Positions 43,935 to 53,739 of a DNA stretch of 64,000 nucleotides are shown piece after piece. Below the pieces are notes generated by a model. It was given only the letters and a program-made list of their open reading frames with translations, was not told the DNA's origin and did no database searches. Numbering within the stretch: position 1 is the first letter of the stretch; every line of letters starts with the position of its first letter. The stretch lies in assembly GCA_016926135.1 (NCBI GenBank), contig JAFGPH010000433.1, positions 1-64,000 of the forward strand. Direction: 5' to 3'. Source of the stretch: Deltaproteobacteria bacterium (GTDB taxonomy: Bacteria; Desulfobacterota; DSM-4660; Desulfatiglandales; HGW-15). The position numbers and the translations under genes are program-made.

Positions 43935-45167
43935 ATGGCAAGTCAGAATGAACGGTTCAAAGTGTCGGTCTGCGACCTGGTCACTAGCTTCGGCGGCGTG
44001 CAGAGGGTGATGGTCAACCTGTTGCCTGAATTGGCCAGGCAGTTTGAAATCCAGGTTGTCGACCCATATGCGAATCCTGAGTACAGACGTTCGCTTGAGC
44101 GTTTGGGGATCGGCTGCCGTTTTGGGGAACAGGTCTTCAGGAAGCCATATATCGGAGGTCGATGTCCAAGCGGGCGTGCGGTGAAGCTCTTGCGGGCCCT
44201 CCCCAGAATACTGAAGATCAGAAGCATGCTGGCCCGGGCCATCTGTGAGATCCAGCCTCATTGTGTCTACATGAATCAGCTCCCTGTTCTGAGATTGATG
44301 GGGTCAGTTCATGCGGACCGGCGCATACCCATGATCTACCACGCTCACGGTTTTTCCAGGCCGTCCGACATTGGCAGCCTTACCGTCCGTTTCATAAACG
44401 CTCGTGTAGGCAGGGTCATCGCGGTGTCAAGATCAACGGCGCGGATTCTCATGGAAGCAGGCATTAAAAAGGAGTTGATTGAGGTATGCTATAACTCGGT
44501 GCCTGTGGAGGAAATAGAGAGATACTCGAAAATCCCGCCTGAAAAACCACTGCCGCAAAGGCCTGGGAGTGGAACCGTTTTCTTGCTGCCGGCCTCGATT
44601 CAGGAGACCAAAGGCCAGCATTTGGCCATAAAGGCTATGGCCGAACTGGAAAAAGAGGGCATGGAGGCGTCCCTCTGGCTTGCCGGTGACGTTCCGGCAG
44701 GCGGGAGCAAGGAGTATTTCGAGATGCTTCATAGGCTGGTCCAGGACTCAGATCTGAACGGGCACGTGCAATTCCTCGGCTGGCGTGAGGATATGTATGG
44801 GGTCATGGCTGCTGCAGACGTCGTGATGCTTTGTTCTAAGAGTGAGAGTTTTGGCATGGCACTGGCGGAAGCCATGGTCCTGGGCAAGCCGTGTATAGGC
44901 GCGAGAATTGGTGGCATGCCGGAGGTCATCGAAAACGAAAAAACCGGCCTCCTGTTTGACCCCGGTTCCCTGGAATCCCTGCGGAGTGCCATGGCCTGGC
45001 TGTCGGAAAACAGGGAATTACGCGAACGGTATGGCAGGGCCGGCATGCAGAAGGTAAGGGAGATGTTTGCTGTCGAAGTTCAGGCGGAAAGAGTCTCAGC
45101 CATTGTAAGAGATGTGGCAAGGCCGGCCGAAAAAAGGATGTATCGGAATTGTATCTTGCATTCCTGA
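43935..45167 (+). CDS. Glycosyltransferase, GT4 family
   Basis: 410 residues from ATG 43935, 4 bp after the previous stop. It has a GT-B fold with DLVTSFGGVQRVMVNLLPEL at the N-terminal substrate side, YHAHGFSRPSD in the middle, and a Glycos_transf_1 domain with LPASIQETKGQHLAIKAM, VMLCSKSESFGMALAEAMVL and GKPCIGARIGGMPEVIEN. Part of the EPS repeat-unit pathway; donor unknown. It overlaps the polymerase gene by 19 bp. Confidence 0.9.
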   Translation: MASQNERFKVSVCDLVTSFGGVQRVMVNLLPELARQFEIQVVDPYANPEYRRSLERLGIGCRFGEQVFRKPYIGGRCPSGRAVKLLRALPRILKIRSMLARAICEIQPHCVYMNQLPVLRLMGSVHADRRIPMIYHAHGFSRPSDIGSLTVRFINARVGRVIAVSRSTARILMEAGIKKELIEVCYNSVPVEEIERYSKIPPEKPLPQRPGSGTVFLLPASIQETKGQHLAIKAMAELEKEGMEASLWLAGDVPAGGSKEYFEMLHRLVQDSDLNGHVQFLGWREDMYGVMAAADVVMLCSKSESFGMALAEAMVLGKPCIGARIGGMPEVIENEKTGLLFDPGSLESLRSAMAWLSENRELRERYGRAGMQKVREMFAVEVQAERVSAIVRDVARPAEKRMYRNCILHS

Positions 45168-46417
45168 GTTCAGCGGCTTTAGTTGCATTTTTCCTCATCA
45201 TATTCGCTACCAAATTATCTTGCAGATCATTATGGCTGGTACTGTTTTGTTATCCCCATGCATCGGTCGCGAATTTGCTCCCTATGAATGCGGGTGCGGA
45301 TGATCTGTACATCCTTGTCCTCGGTTTGGTTTTACTTTTCAAGAGATATTTTAAGGGTCAAGTAGAATTTGGATTTGCCACAGTCGCCGGCCTGGGATAC
45401 TGGGCAATAAACAGTCTCGGTGAATTTACAGGGGCTTTGACCGGTCCTGATTACCTGATGCCAAATGCCGTCAAAGTCACTCTGAAAGGCGCCGTCTATG
45501 TGACGTTCGGATTTATCATGGACAACAGCATGGATGACCTCTCCGACGTTCGGAAGATGTTGAAATGGTTCATTCTCGCAGGAATTTTGGGCAGTTTCAC
45601 GGCAGCAGGCCAGGCATTGTACGAGCCGCTATTCAGGGTATTCACTCTGTACAGGCCAGAGCCCTGGCAAGTGCAGGATGTGCGGGGGGGCGGCGCATTT
45701 TTAAACCCCAATGCCGCGGGAATGATGATCATTGTTTTCACGGTGTTTTGTATGTCAAGCCTCGGGATTGATGGCTCTTTCGGTCATAAACCGCTTATTG
45801 GGGGAGCCGTCCTTTTCCTCCTCATTGCGCTGGTTTTGACGCGATCGCGCAGCGCATGGGCAGGCTTCGCAGCTTCGATTTTTCTTTTGATGCTTTTCAG
45901 CCCCCTTAGAAGGTATGCGTTTCTGACTGCCATCATAGGGGCGGCGGGCTACTTCGCGAGTGAGTTCACCCAGATGGTCCTTGCCGGCAGGGTGGGTGAA
46001 GGCGCATCCTCGGCCCTGGGCAGAATGGAAATCTGGAAAATAATCATTAGGAATCCAAGCATTTACATCCTTTTTTGCGGAAGGGGCGTGGCCGCCGAAT
46101 TTGTCAGGTTGAATGCCACACCTCACAACAGCTACTTACACATTGCCTTCGAAACAGGGCTGTTCGGGGTCGTCTGGGCCCTGTGGTTCTTTGGAAGACT
46201 TATCAATAGCGCACGATACCTCATGAAGAGCGCCGATGGATTCATCCGGTCTCTTGGTATATGGGTGGTTTTCAGCCTGGCCGGGCTGGCCGTCTGTGGT
46301 ATGGCTCTCGAGCTATTTTTCAATACGTTTCTCATTTACACCTTCTTCTTCATGGCCGCGTTGGTTCATCGTGTAAGGTCCTCCATCACAATCGACGGTC
46401 CATATACAGCCCGATGA
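45149..46417 (+). CDS. Wzy-type O-antigen ligase/polymerase
   Basis: 422 residues starting at TTG, overlapping the preceding gene. It has about 10-12 membrane helices. The large periplasmic loop and the following RSRSAWAGFAASIFLLMLF correspond to the Wzy_C/O-antigen ligase region, and the later loop has ATPHNSYLHIAFETGLFG, the conserved HNSYL of this family. Together with the flippase it points to Wzx/Wzy-dependent assembly. The ligase-versus-polymerase distinction cannot be made from sequence alone, but the context favours polymerase. Confidence 0.88.
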   Translation: MYLAFLSSAALVAFFLIIFATKLSCRSLWLVLFCYPHASVANLLPMNAGADDLYILVLGLVLLFKRYFKGQVEFGFATVAGLGYWAINSLGEFTGALTGPDYLMPNAVKVTLKGAVYVTFGFIMDNSMDDLSDVRKMLKWFILAGILGSFTAAGQALYEPLFRVFTLYRPEPWQVQDVRGGGAFLNPNAAGMMIIVFTVFCMSSLGIDGSFGHKPLIGGAVLFLLIALVLTRSRSAWAGFAASIFLLMLFSPLRRYAFLTAIIGAAGYFASEFTQMVLAGRVGEGASSALGRMEIWKIIIRNPSIYILFCGRGVAAEFVRLNATPHNSYLHIAFETGLFGVVWALWFFGRLINSARYLMKSADGFIRSLGIWVVFSLAGLAVCGMALELFFNTFLIYTFFFMAALVHRVRSSITIDGPYTAR

Positions 46418-46498
46418 GCCGAATCTGAAAGCTATTGAGAGCCGTTGCCGCGGATGAAACCTCTGAAAACCGATCTTGATAGAGAACAGAAGCCTTTT

Positions 46499-47428
46499 AT
46501 GGAATTTCTGGTTCGTCACCTCATCATCGTGGTTGCCTTTTCATGTGTGATCCTGAACGCGGTTCAAGCGGAACCGCAGACCATGAAAGACACTGCAAAT
46601 GAGTCGGCCTCCGAGATTAAAAAAAGTCCGATCGTCATCTGGTACCACACCATAGGCAAGGATCCCAATATCCTGCGGAAGGTCCTTTCCCGCGATGTTG
46701 TCACCCATGTAATGCTGAGCGGAATGCATAAAGAGGATGTACCGGATTACTTTTCCAGAAGGGATTTCATGGAAACATACAGAATGTGCCAGAAGGCTGG
46801 TGTGGCCCTTATCTTCGAAAGATGGCTATGGCCCGGATACAATTGTGAGCGATTTAAGTTGAATGATGTTTTTTCGCCCTCCTATTACCGCGCGTGTATT
46901 CGTGCCATAAAAAAAGAAGCCGACCAGATAAAAGCGAAGAGCGCCTTTGATCTGGAACCCTATGGTCGTTCGGTTGTCAGGAAACTCCGCCAACGGGATC
47001 TGACCGAGGATGAATATGCGCGCATATCGCAGGCCGTTGCGGAGGCCGTGGAAACCGAGGGACCGGTTGATTATGTTCTTCCGGCAGCATTTCCCTATCC
47101 GGCCCATACGAGGTTCACCAGGGGTTTCTACAGGCCTTTTTCGAGGTCGCCCGTCAACCTGGCGAGGTTTTCAATCGCTGAACACACGTATTACAATCTT
47201 GACCGTCGGCTTTTCTGCGAGGACAATGTTTACGATGTCTTCGGTGTATACCCAAAGCGGTTTCCCCCGGCTTTGCCTCCGGACAAGGCCCCGTTCTTCA
47301 CAGGGACCGAAATTTACAGCCGCCGCGATCTTTGGGCCCACAAAAAAGGCCTTTGGATCTACCCTGGAGAGGGCAAGGAAGTCATGGATCTGGCCACTGA
47401 ATTCTCACAATTGGGAAACCCCCGCTGA
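46499..47428 (+). CDS. Secreted protein, possible glycoside-hydrolase-like barrel
   Basis: 309 residues from ATG 46499, which gives a clean signal peptide (VRHLIIVVAFSCVILNAVQA); ATG 46454 is possible. The mature part starts SPIVIWYHTIG, with VTHVMLSGM, GVALIFERWLWPGYN, SAFDLEPYG and VDYVLPAAFPYPA at regular intervals, as in TIM-barrel glycoside hydrolases. I cannot assign a family. Candidate acidic residues are in FERWLWPG and DLEPYG. A polysaccharide-modifying or lyase role within the EPS cassette is inference. Confidence 0.6.
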   Translation: MEFLVRHLIIVVAFSCVILNAVQAEPQTMKDTANESASEIKKSPIVIWYHTIGKDPNILRKVLSRDVVTHVMLSGMHKEDVPDYFSRRDFMETYRMCQKAGVALIFERWLWPGYNCERFKLNDVFSPSYYRACIRAIKKEADQIKAKSAFDLEPYGRSVVRKLRQRDLTEDEYARISQAVAEAVETEGPVDYVLPAAFPYPAHTRFTRGFYRPFSRSPVNLARFSIAEHTYYNLDRRLFCEDNVYDVFGVYPKRFPPALPPDKAPFFTGTEIYSRRDLWAHKKGLWIYPGEGKEVMDLATEFSQLGNPR

Positions 47429-47499
47429 TGATCGGCCAATGCGGGCAAGCAATCACCCCACGCCACACTTTGGGGTGATCCCCAAAGATCGGCAACACA

Positions 47500-48681
47500 T
47501 TGAAGCTGATTTACATTTCGGACAATTACTTCTTCAGAACCCCTGACGGCAGGCACTGGTCGAGCACCTCTTTTCCGATCCGGTACATGCTGCAAAGGCT
47601 ACCCCAGTTACAAGAGTGGACTTTCTGGGGAAGAATAATCGAGGCGAAGGATGCCGCGTCATTGTATTCTTTGCCCCAGGAAGTGAACGGGTGCAAAGTG
47701 TCTTATCTGGGGCCTTCGGTGAATAAAAAGGCCCGATGGCTGTGGGGATTATGGATTGCAGAGAGTCTTTATTCATTTAAGCGTCGTCTGGCCCAATCAG
47801 ATATCCTCTTTCTCAAAATGCCGTGCATTTTTCCGTGCCTAGCCTGCCATCTTGTCGGACAGGGGAAAGTTGTCATTTCATTACAGGTTGGGGACCCTGA
47901 ACAAACCGTGCGTGTCATGTTCCCTCGAATGAGATGGTTCGGGTCGCTGATCGGGAGATACTGCCGGAGAATCAGCATCAGGGCTGACCGGGCCTTCTTT
48001 GTTTCCAATGCTCTTAGAACACTTTATGACCTCAGCAAACAGGGCATGGTGTCCAATGAAAGCCGGGTGACCATGGAGATGATCCGAACGGGTTCATCCG
48101 GTGAGGTGCACAGACCTCCGAGAATTGTCTTTGTGGGCAGGCTGAGTGCTGAAAAGGGAGTGTTTGTCTTGCTCGATGCCATTTCCAGGGTTTTAGAGAC
48201 ACTGCCCCTGGAGCTATGGATCATAGGATCCGGCGATTTGCGCCAGGAACTGGAAAATTCCGCAAGATCATTAGGTATATCAGAAAGCGTGAAGTGGTTG
48301 GGCTGGATGCCTTGGGGTTCTGCACTTTTTGAAAAGCTGGGCCAGGCCGACACCCTGGTTTTACCCTCTTTTTCCGAAGGCCTTCCCCTTGTATTGGCCG
48401 AAGCAATGAGCCAGGGACTGGTGGTTGTAGCAAGCGCGGTCGGCGGGATCCCTGAGATTCTCGAAAACGGGGAGGCAGGGATTCTGGTTCCGCCAGGCGA
48501 CGTTAAGGCCTTGGCCAGTGCCATACGGCAATCCGTTACGGATACGGCCCTCAGAAGACCGTTCATTCAGGCAGGATTTGCGCAGGCTAAGAAAAACTGC
48601 CTGGAGGCCCAGACCGGCTTGATCATGGACGAGATTCAAAGACTGATCCAACAGAAATCGATTGCTGGTAAAAGTGTTTAG
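47500..48681 (+). CDS. Glycosyltransferase, GT4 family
   Basis: 393 residues with a TTG start (MKLIYISDNYFFRTPDGR). The N-terminal GT-B half is unusual in its length of loops. The C-terminal half is standard: IVFVGRLSAEKGVFVLLDAI, LPSFSEGLPLVLAEAMSQGL, VVVASAVGGIPEILENGEAG. Part of the EPS cassette. The start is uncertain because no good ribosome-binding site is visible. Confidence 0.88.
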   Translation: MKLIYISDNYFFRTPDGRHWSSTSFPIRYMLQRLPQLQEWTFWGRIIEAKDAASLYSLPQEVNGCKVSYLGPSVNKKARWLWGLWIAESLYSFKRRLAQSDILFLKMPCIFPCLACHLVGQGKVVISLQVGDPEQTVRVMFPRMRWFGSLIGRYCRRISIRADRAFFVSNALRTLYDLSKQGMVSNESRVTMEMIRTGSSGEVHRPPRIVFVGRLSAEKGVFVLLDAISRVLETLPLELWIIGSGDLRQELENSARSLGISESVKWLGWMPWGSALFEKLGQADTLVLPSFSEGLPLVLAEAMSQGLVVVASAVGGIPEILENGEAGILVPPGDVKALASAIRQSVTDTALRRPFIQAGFAQAKKNCLEAQTGLIMDEIQRLIQQKSIAGKSV

Positions 48682-48787
48682 TGTGGAAGAGTGAAAACCC
48701 ATGGCCCAGGTTGTCTGCTTGTCCCACAACAGCGCCTCATTTGTATATGTCATGCTATGAGTTGAGGCGCTCTCCGAGCCGGGCCGA

Positions 48788-49996
48788 GTGAAAATGCGCA
48801 TTTCAATAGTATGCTTGGCCCGATACGGAGGAACGATGAGGTATGCGGGCAATTTGGCTGACGCCTTGGCCGATCTGGCGGATATCCGGATGATAGTATC
48901 TGCCGATTGTGACAGGCAGCTATTGCCAAGAAAGACCCAATTCGAAGCTTTCCATACGGGGCGGAATTCACTCTACAATTTGATGTACAGCCTCAATCCG
49001 CTCTCATACAAGAAGATTTTGAGGAGAATTCGAACCTTCGCTCCTCATGCAGTCCTGTTCCCGGTAGAACATCTCTGGCACCCTCTTATTCAGTCGAACC
49101 TAAAGACATTTCCAATCGTGCAGACCATACATGATCCTCTGCGGCACCAAGGGGAGGAGAATGCCTTTTTCGATCTTATCCGCATCATGTCCCTGCTGAA
49201 CGCTGATAAAGTAATCGTTCTCAGTTCAATATTCAAGCGCTCATTTGAACAGATGGGTCTGTCACAAAAGGATGTGCATGTTATCCCTCACGGTGCGTTT
49301 GCATTTTCAGAGGGAGTCCTACGAAACGGACAATTAGCCCCTCCCTCTTTAAGAAAGTCGATTCTCTTTGTAGGCAGAATCACCCGATACAAAGGCCTGG
49401 ATATCCTTCTCAAGGCCTTTGCTTCCGTCCATAAGATCCACCCCGAGGCTACTCTGACCATCGCAGGCAAAGGGGATCTTTCTCCGTACAGGCAGCTCAT
49501 TGAAAACCTCGAAAATGTGAGGATATTCAATCATTATTTGTCCGAGGAAGAGCTTGCTGACCTTCATGAAGCATGTGATTTTGTTGTGGCGCCTTACATT
49601 GATGCCTCCCAAAGCGGGGTCGTTCCCATGGCTTTGGCAAACCAAAGAACGGTGATTACCACACGTGTGGGAGGATTGCCTGAGCAGGTCGAAGACGGGC
49701 AAACGGGTACTCTTGTCCGGCCTGGTGACGTTGAAGATCTTGCCGGGGCCATGATTCGCCTGCTGAACCATCCACACGACGTCCTGCGGATGTCGTCTTT
49801 GGCACGGGAGCGATATCTTGAGGCATTCGGTTGGGATGCCATTGCAAGAAGGACCTATGAATCGTGCCTGAGCGCGATTGATAGCTTCAGAAGCAGGCGC
49901 GGGAAACGCCGAAAAGCAAATTTTTTGTTCAACTTCTTTCACGCGCTGAGACTGTATGCCAAAGGCATGAACGTTGCTAAATGCAACGAGACTTGA
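48788..49996 (+). CDS. Glycosyltransferase, GT4 family
   Basis: 402 residues from GTG 48788 (ATG 48794 possible). N-terminal half IVCLARYGGTMRYAGNLADA, with HDPLRHQGEENAFF as an acceptor-side loop. The C-terminal Glycos_transf_1 part has SILFVGRITRYKGLDILLKA, CDFVVAPYIDASQSGVVPMA and VITTRVGGLPEQVEDGQTGT. The catalytic-site glutamate of the family is not at its usual place (ASQSGVVPMAL instead of EGFGLxxLEA), which also occurs in a divergent subgroup. Sugar unknown. Confidence 0.87.
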   Translation: MKMRISIVCLARYGGTMRYAGNLADALADLADIRMIVSADCDRQLLPRKTQFEAFHTGRNSLYNLMYSLNPLSYKKILRRIRTFAPHAVLFPVEHLWHPLIQSNLKTFPIVQTIHDPLRHQGEENAFFDLIRIMSLLNADKVIVLSSIFKRSFEQMGLSQKDVHVIPHGAFAFSEGVLRNGQLAPPSLRKSILFVGRITRYKGLDILLKAFASVHKIHPEATLTIAGKGDLSPYRQLIENLENVRIFNHYLSEEELADLHEACDFVVAPYIDASQSGVVPMALANQRTVITTRVGGLPEQVEDGQTGTLVRPGDVEDLAGAMIRLLNHPHDVLRMSSLARERYLEAFGWDAIARRTYESCLSAIDSFRSRRGKRRKANFLFNFFHALRLYAKGMNVAKCNET

Positions 49997-50708
49997 GGAG
50001 GTGCTTGGTTCCCAGCACTCCACCACATGGCGTTACTCCCGTGAGGACAGGCACTTAGCCGACGCGAGTACCAACCTTCCTTGGCCGATTGTCAGCAATT
50101 TGTTCATGGCATGCCGAACATCCACAGAATAGTACGGGATGGCAACAGAGGGTCGCTGACCTGAGCGGGCGGCACGCCGGGGGATGCTCACGGTCTGGTC
50201 TAAAAGCAAGTCATGCACACAGGTCAAGTCATGTCCACAAATGGACTGCTTTCGCCGCGGTTTGTGAAGGGGGCCAATGCGCGGCCATACTGCTGGGGAT
50301 TCACGCCTCTGGTGGTGCCCAATCGCCTTTCTGCCCGCCATGGCCGTCGCTGCATTTGGCAGGCCGGTCGTAAACGGCCACCATGTGTTGTCGCGCATAT
50401 TGCGCTGGCACCGCGCCATATTTAACGATCTGAGGCCTGGAATGACATGTCCAGTATGCCGTTTTGAATCTTCGGAGTTGCAAGTGTCGCAATTGCGGCT
50501 GACAGATGTCGTGCGGCAACCTATTCGCTTACTGCTCCACATAGGTGACTATGTGGCCCTGCGTTTGTCCCCCAAACACCCACGCTGGTACTACGCGCTG
50601 TACCAGAGGGATTGAGGATGCGTTGTCCTGAATGACTTGAGCGGTTGAAGGGGGAATACCTAACGCACCGACTGAAAGCATGGAGGCCCACTTTCCGGAG
50701 TGATGACA
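49997..50708. other. Gene-poor gap in EPS cassette
   Basis: About 700 bp with no convincing gene. The frames are scattered and base composition is higher in GC than the flanking glycosyltransferases. One candidate is a 57-residue ORF at 50442-50615 that begins with CPVCRFESSELQVSQ, a zinc-ribbon-like start, but it has no visible ribosome-binding site. Probably old debris. Confidence 0.4.
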
Positions 50709-52097
50709 ATGCGTGTAATACGTTCACAGCACCCTAAGAGACCTCTTCTGCTTCATATAGTTACAGTGCCGGAAACGCTGAACAGTTTCTTTGGCGGGCA
50801 GATTCCGTATATGAAGCAGCACTTTTCTGAAGTGGCAGCGATCACTTCTCCGGGTCCGGGGGTTGAAGTGGTCTCGAATCGCGACGGCATCACCATCTAC
50901 GAGGTCCCCATGCTCCGCAAACTGTCACCCGTTGCAGACATTTTTGCATTTCTGCGCCTGGTGCGGATCATCCGGAGGCTGAAACCCGTCATTGTACATG
51001 CACATACACCCAAGGCCGGCTTTCTGGGGATTGCTGCCGCATCCTTTTGCAGAGTTCCTGTCCGGGTTTTCACTCTCCACGGCCTTCGCTCCTCCGGCGG
51101 AAACGATGCGATAAAAAAACTCCTGGTTGCAGAATCGGAACGGTTCACTTGCCGGTTCAGTCAAAGGGTTTTCGTGGTCAGCCATAGCCTTCTGAAGGAA
51201 GCATCTGAACAGGGTTTGTGCTGCAAAGACAAGATGAAGGTTCTCGTCAACGGCACCTGCAACGGAATCGATGCGAAGGGCACGTTCAATCCGGACAACT
51301 ATCCATCGGATACGAGAGCAACTATCCGCCAAAAGAATCATATTCCCCTCAACGCCATTGTCCTGGGTTTTGTGGGTCGAATTGTCCGAGACAAAGGAAT
51401 TGGAGAACTCATCGCAGCCTGGCAGAAGCTGCGGGATGAATTCCCCGATCTCTATCTGTTGGTTGTGGGAGACCACGAAACGGAAGACAGAGTGGATGAT
51501 CAGCTAGTCCGAGTGCTTGAACAGGACAGTAGAATCAGAAGAATCGGTTTCGTTTACAGTGTGGCGGTGTACTATCTAGGGATGGATATCGTGGTGCTTC
51601 CCACATACCGGGAAGGATTTCCATATGTTCCACTCGAAAGCGGGGCGATGGGTTTACCCATAGTAGCCTCACGGGTTTGCGGCTGTGTAGACGCCATTGA
51701 GGACGAGCGGACGGGGCTTCTGGTTCCGCCAAGAGACATTGCGAGGCTATACGCAGCGATCAAAAGGTTGATAGTCGATGAACCATTTCGTAGAGGATTA
51801 GGGCAGGCAGGAAGACAACGCGTTCTGGAAAATTTTGCTCAGGAGCGCTTATGGGAAGCACTTTTGGAGGAGTACGTCAACCTTATTCACAAAAGCCGTT
51901 CTTCCTCAAAATGGAGACCGAGCACAAAGGCCAAGAATCATTACGGGGAGCTATCCCCAGTCGGTGATGACCAGGCAGGCCACGCTCTGGGATATTCTCA
52001 TGTTCAAAACAACCTACCCCAACAAGGTTTTCGACTACATGGCGGCAGCCCGCCCGACCATCCTGGCCATCGACGGGGTGATCCGCCAGGTCGTTGA
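50709..52097 (+). CDS. Glycosyltransferase, GT4 family, with fused foreign tail
   Basis: 462 residues from ATG 50709, 8 bp after GGAG. The GT4 domains are complete up to about residue 395: LLLHIVTVPETLNSFFGGQI, KPVIVHAHTPKAGFLGIAAA, VLGFVGRIVRDKGIGELIAA, VVLPTYREGFPYVPLESGAM. The last ~65 residues (after YVNLIHKSRSSSKW) are unlike any glycosyltransferase. They arise because the gene runs on, in another frame, through the remains of a different glycosyltransferase. The natural C-terminus is therefore lost or extended. The enzyme may still work. It marks the right edge of the AT-rich cassette. Confidence 0.85.
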   Translation: MRVIRSQHPKRPLLLHIVTVPETLNSFFGGQIPYMKQHFSEVAAITSPGPGVEVVSNRDGITIYEVPMLRKLSPVADIFAFLRLVRIIRRLKPVIVHAHTPKAGFLGIAAASFCRVPVRVFTLHGLRSSGGNDAIKKLLVAESERFTCRFSQRVFVVSHSLLKEASEQGLCCKDKMKVLVNGTCNGIDAKGTFNPDNYPSDTRATIRQKNHIPLNAIVLGFVGRIVRDKGIGELIAAWQKLRDEFPDLYLLVVGDHETEDRVDDQLVRVLEQDSRIRRIGFVYSVAVYYLGMDIVVLPTYREGFPYVPLESGAMGLPIVASRVCGCVDAIEDERTGLLVPPRDIARLYAAIKRLIVDEPFRRGLGQAGRQRVLENFAQERLWEALLEEYVNLIHKSRSSSKWRPSTKAKNHYGELSPVGDDQAGHALGYSHVQNNLPQQGFRLHGGSPPDHPGHRRGDPPGR

Positions 52098-52350
52098 GAA
52101 GGCGGGCGGCAGGATCTTTGTGCCTCCGGGAAATGCCCAGGCCCTTGCCGATGCAGTCCTCACCCTGGAAAGGGACAGGGAACGGGCCAAGGCCATGGGG
52201 GAGGCGGAAAGGGATTTTTTGGTGAAGCACTTCGACCGCGAGAAACAGGCGATGGAGTTCGTGGCGCTTCTGACGGCATTGGCCGAACCGAGAAAAGCTT
52301 TTCACCGCGGATCAGAACCCAAAGAGCGACAGGCTGCTAGAAAGCTGTAA
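51979..52350 (+). pseudogene. 3' remnant of a WbuB-like glycosyltransferase
   Basis: In another frame from the gene above, the segment MFKTTYPNKVFDYMAAARPT, VIRQVVEKAGGRIFVPPGNA and LADAVLTLERD... is the C-terminal third of a GT4 of the WbuB type. Its first two thirds are absent. GC content is again that of the flanking genome. It is the remnant of the gene that stood here before the AT-rich cassette arrived. Confidence 0.8.
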
Positions 52351-52504
52351 AGCTGAAGAAGTCAGACTGGATGAAGTAGACTCACAAGATTTGTTCGACT
52401 TGAAGGATTTGAACGAATTTGACGGCTTCTTCGATTTATATCCTGCTGATCCATTCCAATGAAAATCACCTGTTCATCCTGTCTGACGTTAGTTCTGTCC
52501 TGCA

Positions 52505-53587
52505 ATGAAAATCCTTCACATCGTCGGGGCGAGGCCCAACTTCATGAAGGCGGCGCCCGTCATGAGGGCGATCGCCGGAAAGGACTCGGCGGTGCAGATC
52601 CTTGTCCACACGGGACAGCACTATGACAGCAACATGTCCGAGGTTTTCTTCAAGCAGTTGGGCCTGCCCGAGCCGGACAGGGACCTCGATGTGGGCTCAA
52701 ATTCTCATGCCGTCCAGACCGCCCAGATCATGATGCGCATGGAGGAGGTCTTGCTCCAGGAGAAGCCGGACCTGGTCCTCGTTTACGGAGACGTGAACTC
52801 CACCATGGCAGGAGCCGTGGTCTGTGCCAAGCTCATGATCCCGGTGGGCCACGTGGAGGCAGGTCTCCGCTCCTTTGATCGGACCATGCCGGAAGAGATC
52901 AACCGGTTGATCACTGACCAAATCTCGGACCTGCTCTTCACCCCTTCCGAGGACGGGAACGTCAACCTCCTTTACGAAGGGGTAGCCGGGGAAAGGATCC
53001 ACCTGGTGGGCAACGTGATGATCGACACGCTGATTGGGCTGCTGCCCGCTGCCCTAGACTTGTGGAAAAGTATCTCGCGAGACATGCAGATCCTGAAGAA
53101 GGACTACGCCCTGGTCACGCTTCACAGGCCCTCGAACGTGGACGATCCTTCCGTGCTGAGCCGAATCATAGCGGTGCTTCAGGAGTTGAGCATGGAGGTG
53201 CCTGTCATCTTCCCGGTCCACCCGCGCACGAGAAGACACCTTTCACCGGCCGGATTCCCGGCTGCGAGCAAGGGACTGAGTCTGGTCGACCCTCTGGGGT
53301 ATCTCGAATTCCTGAGCCTTCAGGCAAACGCATCGGCGGTGATCACGGATTCAGGGGGTATTCAGGAGGAAACCACCTTCCTGGGAGTTCCCTGCCTGAC
53401 GGTTCGTGAAAACACGGAGCGGCCGGTGACCGTGGACATGGGAACTAACACGTTGGTGGGTCGAGACATGGATCGGCTCAAGAAGGAGATCGAGAACATA
53501 CTCGACGGCCATGGGAAGGGGGGACGGGTTCCGCCACTTTGGGACGGCAGGGCGGCGGAGAGGATCGCAGACATCGTGACAAAATGA
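52505..53587 (+). CDS. wecB: Non-hydrolysing UDP-GlcNAc 2-epimerase
   Basis: 360 residues, the usual family length. It starts MKILHIVGARPNFMKAAPVM, the classic WecB opening, with VHTGQHYDSNMSEVFF, VYGDVNSTMAGAVV, GHVEAGLRSFDRTMPEEINR and ITDSGGIQEETTFLGVPCLT, all family motifs of UDP-GlcNAc 2-epimerases. It makes UDP-ManNAc for the polysaccharide. ATG 52505 gives the expected N-terminus. The gap upstream contains word repeats. Confidence 0.96.
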   Translation: MKILHIVGARPNFMKAAPVMRAIAGKDSAVQILVHTGQHYDSNMSEVFFKQLGLPEPDRDLDVGSNSHAVQTAQIMMRMEEVLLQEKPDLVLVYGDVNSTMAGAVVCAKLMIPVGHVEAGLRSFDRTMPEEINRLITDQISDLLFTPSEDGNVNLLYEGVAGERIHLVGNVMIDTLIGLLPAALDLWKSISRDMQILKKDYALVTLHRPSNVDDPSVLSRIIAVLQELSMEVPVIFPVHPRTRRHLSPAGFPAASKGLSLVDPLGYLEFLSLQANASAVITDSGGIQEETTFLGVPCLTVRENTERPVTVDMGTNTLVGRDMDRLKKEIENILDGHGKGGRVPPLWDGRAAERIADIVTK

Positions 53588-53604
53588 ACCGCGGAGAGGA
53601 AAGA

Positions 53605-53640
53605 GATCAAGACAGGATAACAGGATTTTCAGGATTCAAA
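53605..53640. repeat. ACAGGATAACAGGATTTTCAGG word repeat
   Basis: Short words GACAGGATAACAGGATTTTC then AGGATTC, spaced about 9 bp, in the gap after wecB. A reverse-oriented relative (ATCACCTGTTCATCCTGTCTG) lies at 52466 before wecB. A common intergenic repeat type. Confidence 0.5.
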
Positions 53641-53739
53641 GAAACCCAAAAGCGGATGGCCGGTTCTTGGTTTTAGGCACTTTAGCTGAAAGCCCTGAGC
53701 ATTGTCGAAGGGGCATTTTGGCCATTTTAGGCTCTTCTC

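Noticed and set aside
50033..50542. 169-codon minus-strand ORF between glycosyltransferases
   Set aside because: No domain, no start signal and composition typical of non-coding antisense.
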